Below, in pieces: positions 62,466-64,000 of a stretch of DNA of 64,000 nucleotides. Position 1 is the stretch's first letter; the number at the start of each line of letters is the position of its first letter. The notes beneath the pieces are model-generated. The model was not told the DNA's origin. It ran no database searches and saw only the letters and a program-made list of their open reading frames with translations. This stretch comes from Rhodoblastus sp963703385 (GTDB taxonomy: Bacteria; Pseudomonadota; Alphaproteobacteria; Rhizobiales; Beijerinckiaceae). The position numbers and the translations under genes were made by a program. The DNA lies in NCBI GenBank assembly GCA_963703385.1, contig OY969816.1, forward strand, positions 2,232,001 to 2,296,000, given 5' to 3'.

Positions 62466-63174
62466 TCAACGACCGGCGGCGGCGCCGACAAGAACCGGAT
62501 CGGCCCGATATTCGTCGGGATAAAGCCGCCGCAAGGCGGCGATCTTGGGCAGGTCGTTATAGACGATATAGGGATAATCCGGGTTGAGGGCCAAAAAATC
62601 CTGGTGATGGGCCTCGGCCGGATAAAAAGTCTTGCCCGGCTCGATACGGGTGACGATCGGCGCGGCGAAGGCGTGGGCATGGTCGAGCTGGGCGATATAG
62701 TCCCCGGCGACCTTGGCCTGTTCGGCGTCGCGCGGAAAGATCGCCGAGCGATATTGGCTTCCCGCGTCCGGCCCCTGGCGGTTCAACTCGGTCGGGTCAT
62801 GCGCCACCGCGAAATAGATTTGCAGGATCCGCCCGAGGCTGATTTTCGCCGGGTCGAAGGTGACGGCGACCAATTCGGCATGTCCGGTGTCGCCCCGGCT
62901 CGTCATATTGTAATGGGCGGTCGCCGCCGCGCCGCCGGCATAGCCGGAAATGGCGCGGGTCACGCCGTTCACATGCTGAAAGACGCCCTGCACCCCCCAG
63001 AAACAGCCGCCGGCGAGCACGATGGTTTCGGGCGCCTTATGCGCCGGCTCGTCCCGCGCCGGGGCCGGAATGGCGTGCGGCGTCCCGTCGGCCCGGACCA
63101 GGGAGGCGGAAGCCGCCAGCGCGAGCGCCGCCGACAGCATCCCGGCGGCCAAAACACGGTTTGAAGGAACTCAT
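62466..63174 (-). CDS. msrA: Peptide-methionine (S)-S-oxide reductase, exported form, with possible start-region frameshift
   Basis: The MsrA domain is complete: IVLAGGCFWGVQGVFQHVNG (catalytic Cys in GCFWG), SGYAGGAAATAHYNM, GHAELVAVTFDP and YRSAIFPRDAEQ. It is preceded by a signal-like segment (AGMLSAALALAASASLVRA), so it is probably periplasmic. The best RBS (GAGGGGA) precedes ATG 63174 (MSSFKP), which is one base out of frame with the rest; the uninterrupted frame only offers TTG 63152 or ATG 63140. Either a late start is used, or there is a one-base error near 63155. It repairs oxidised methionine; the redoxin gene upstream may supply reductant. Confidence 0.87.
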
Positions 63175-63188
63175 GGTCGGTTCCCCTC

Positions 63189-64000
63189 TCAACCAAAGGT
63201 GAAGGCATAGGCGCGCACGCCCGGATCGAGGAACTCGATCCGGAACAGGCGGTCGCGAATCTCGCCGGTCTGGCGGACGAACTGGTACAGCCGCTCGGTC
63301 GTCACCGTCCCCTGCCCTTGGGCGTCCGCATCGGCGCCATGCGCGTCGCCGGGCGCGGCGCCGTCGATCGTCAGCTTGAAGCGTACCGGCTTGCCCTCGG
63401 GGCCGGGACCAAGCACCAGATGGAGGTCGCGGGCGTGAAACCGAAAAGCAATGGCCCCGCCCGTCTTATCGAGTTCGGCGCGCTCCTGGCCGATGGCCCA
63501 ATCGCCGGCGAGGCTCCACTGGTTGAGCTTGAGATCGGCGCCTTGGTAAACATGGCTGTTATCCGGGACGGCGCCGCCGGGCGAGGCGAAATTCTCGGCG
63601 CGGCCATAGCCGATATAGGTTTCCTCCGAGCGGACATCGGCGAAATCAGGCGCGGCTTCAGCGCCGGTCGCCTTGTCCTCGACGGCCTTGGTCGGCGTGA
63701 CCAGGGCCCCGGCCTCGGCCAGCAATTGCTGGATGACCTTTTCGGTTTCGCCGTAATCGCCCTCGCCGAAATGCTGGTGGCGCAGGTGGCCTCGTGCGTC
63801 GACAAGATATTCCGCCGGCCAATATTGATTGTCGAAGGCCCGCCAGATCGCGTAATCGTTGTCGATCGCCACCGGATAGTCGATGTGCAGGTCCGCTGTC
63901 GCGCGCTTCACATTGGCGATGTCGCGCTCGAAGGCGAATTCGGGCGCGTGAACGCCGATCACCACCAGACCCTTGTCGCGGTATTTTTCGGCCCAGGCCC
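63189..64000 (-). CDS. Thioredoxin/TlpA-fold protein (DipZ-like C-terminal part), partial
   Basis: At least 269 residues, continuing past the right edge (AWAEKYRDKGLVVIGVHAPE at the border). The end of a TlpA-like domain is seen (YPVAIDNDYAIWRAFDNQYW, PAEYLVDARGHLRHQHFGEG), then a beta-rich C-terminal domain (FHARDLHLVLGPGPEGKPVR). This layout matches the C-terminal half of DipZ-type proteins, where an N-terminal CcdA-like membrane part would lie outside the window. The CxxC motif is not in view. msrA follows in the same direction, suggesting a periplasmic methionine-repair pair. Confidence 0.8.
   Translation of the reverse strand, partial: AWAEKYRDKGLVVIGVHAPEFAFERDIANVKRATADLHIDYPVAIDNDYAIWRAFDNQYWPAEYLVDARGHLRHQHFGEGDYGETEKVIQQLLAEAGALVTPTKAVEDKATGAEAAPDFADVRSEETYIGYGRAENFASPGGAVPDNSHVYQGADLKLNQWSLAGDWAIGQERAELDKTGGAIAFRFHARDLHLVLGPGPEGKPVRFKLTIDGAAPGDAHGADADAQGQGTVTTERLYQFVRQTGEIRDRLFRIEFLDPGVRAYAFTFG

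Overview
The window comes from the chromosome of a GC-rich alphaproteobacterium. Several things point to the Hyphomicrobiales, probably a methylotroph or methanotroph relative in the Beijerinckiaceae/Methylocystaceae range. These are a DUF2948-hisD-UPF0262 block, TIGR02301 and RT0821/Lpp0805 family proteins, an ABC system of the kind that accompanies PQQ-dependent alcohol dehydrogenases, PHA metabolism genes, and Rhizobiales-type palindromic repeats. The assignment is inferred from gene content; there is no rRNA or tRNA in the window.

Layout. 1-2.9 kb (minus strand): a four-gene operon with two roadblock/LC7 proteins, an ODP-type metallo-beta-lactamase-fold protein and an OmpA-like envelope protein. 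3.1-4.1 kb: a tiny lipoprotein and a frameshifted prephenate dehydrogenase-like gene. 4.1-7.1 kb: an AT-richer island of short, mostly unrecognised genes plus an M41-like peptidase, followed by a HigBA-type toxin-antitoxin pair with a palindromic operator candidate (7.1-7.95 kb). 8-27.7 kb: ordinary chromosome. It holds a histidine phosphatase, fabI, an ECF-sigma/anti-sigma-like fusion, a NUDIX gene, pdxH, cbpA, an L,D-transpeptidase, an acyl-CoA synthetase, uvrB, kup, hrpB, a class II glutamine amidotransferase and mtnA.

27.8-40.2 kb is the accessory region. An OLD-family nuclease gene is cut in two by a 6.76 kb IS1595-family transposon with 26-bp perfect terminal inverted repeats and a perfect 8-bp target duplication. 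The transposon carries a passenger operon (ParB-like protein, unknown protein, D12-class adenine methyltransferase). It was then hit by an IS66 element, which truncates its transposase and methyltransferase, and by an IS630 element, which splits the ParB-like gene at a TA. Next come a membrane protein and a frameshifted PDZ-multi-TM-GAF-like gene lying between two ~220-bp direct repeats that derive from the 3' end of a DnaQ-type exonuclease gene.

40.2-64 kb returns to core genes: exonuclease, UPF0262, hisD, DUF2948, a lytic transglycosylase (frameshifted), tam, the four-gene PQQ-associated ABC/beta-propeller operon, a PhaC-like hydrolase, mscL, an SLC5-type hybrid histidine kinase, phaZ, a glyoxalase-II-like hydrolase, a universal stress protein, a TPR-methyltransferase, a haloacid dehalogenase, a strong small-RNA candidate (promoter plus terminator; suhB/MmgR-like), aatA, msrA and a thioredoxin-fold gene running off the right edge. 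Several otherwise intact genes carry single apparent frameshifts, so sequence error should be considered before calling them pseudogenes.
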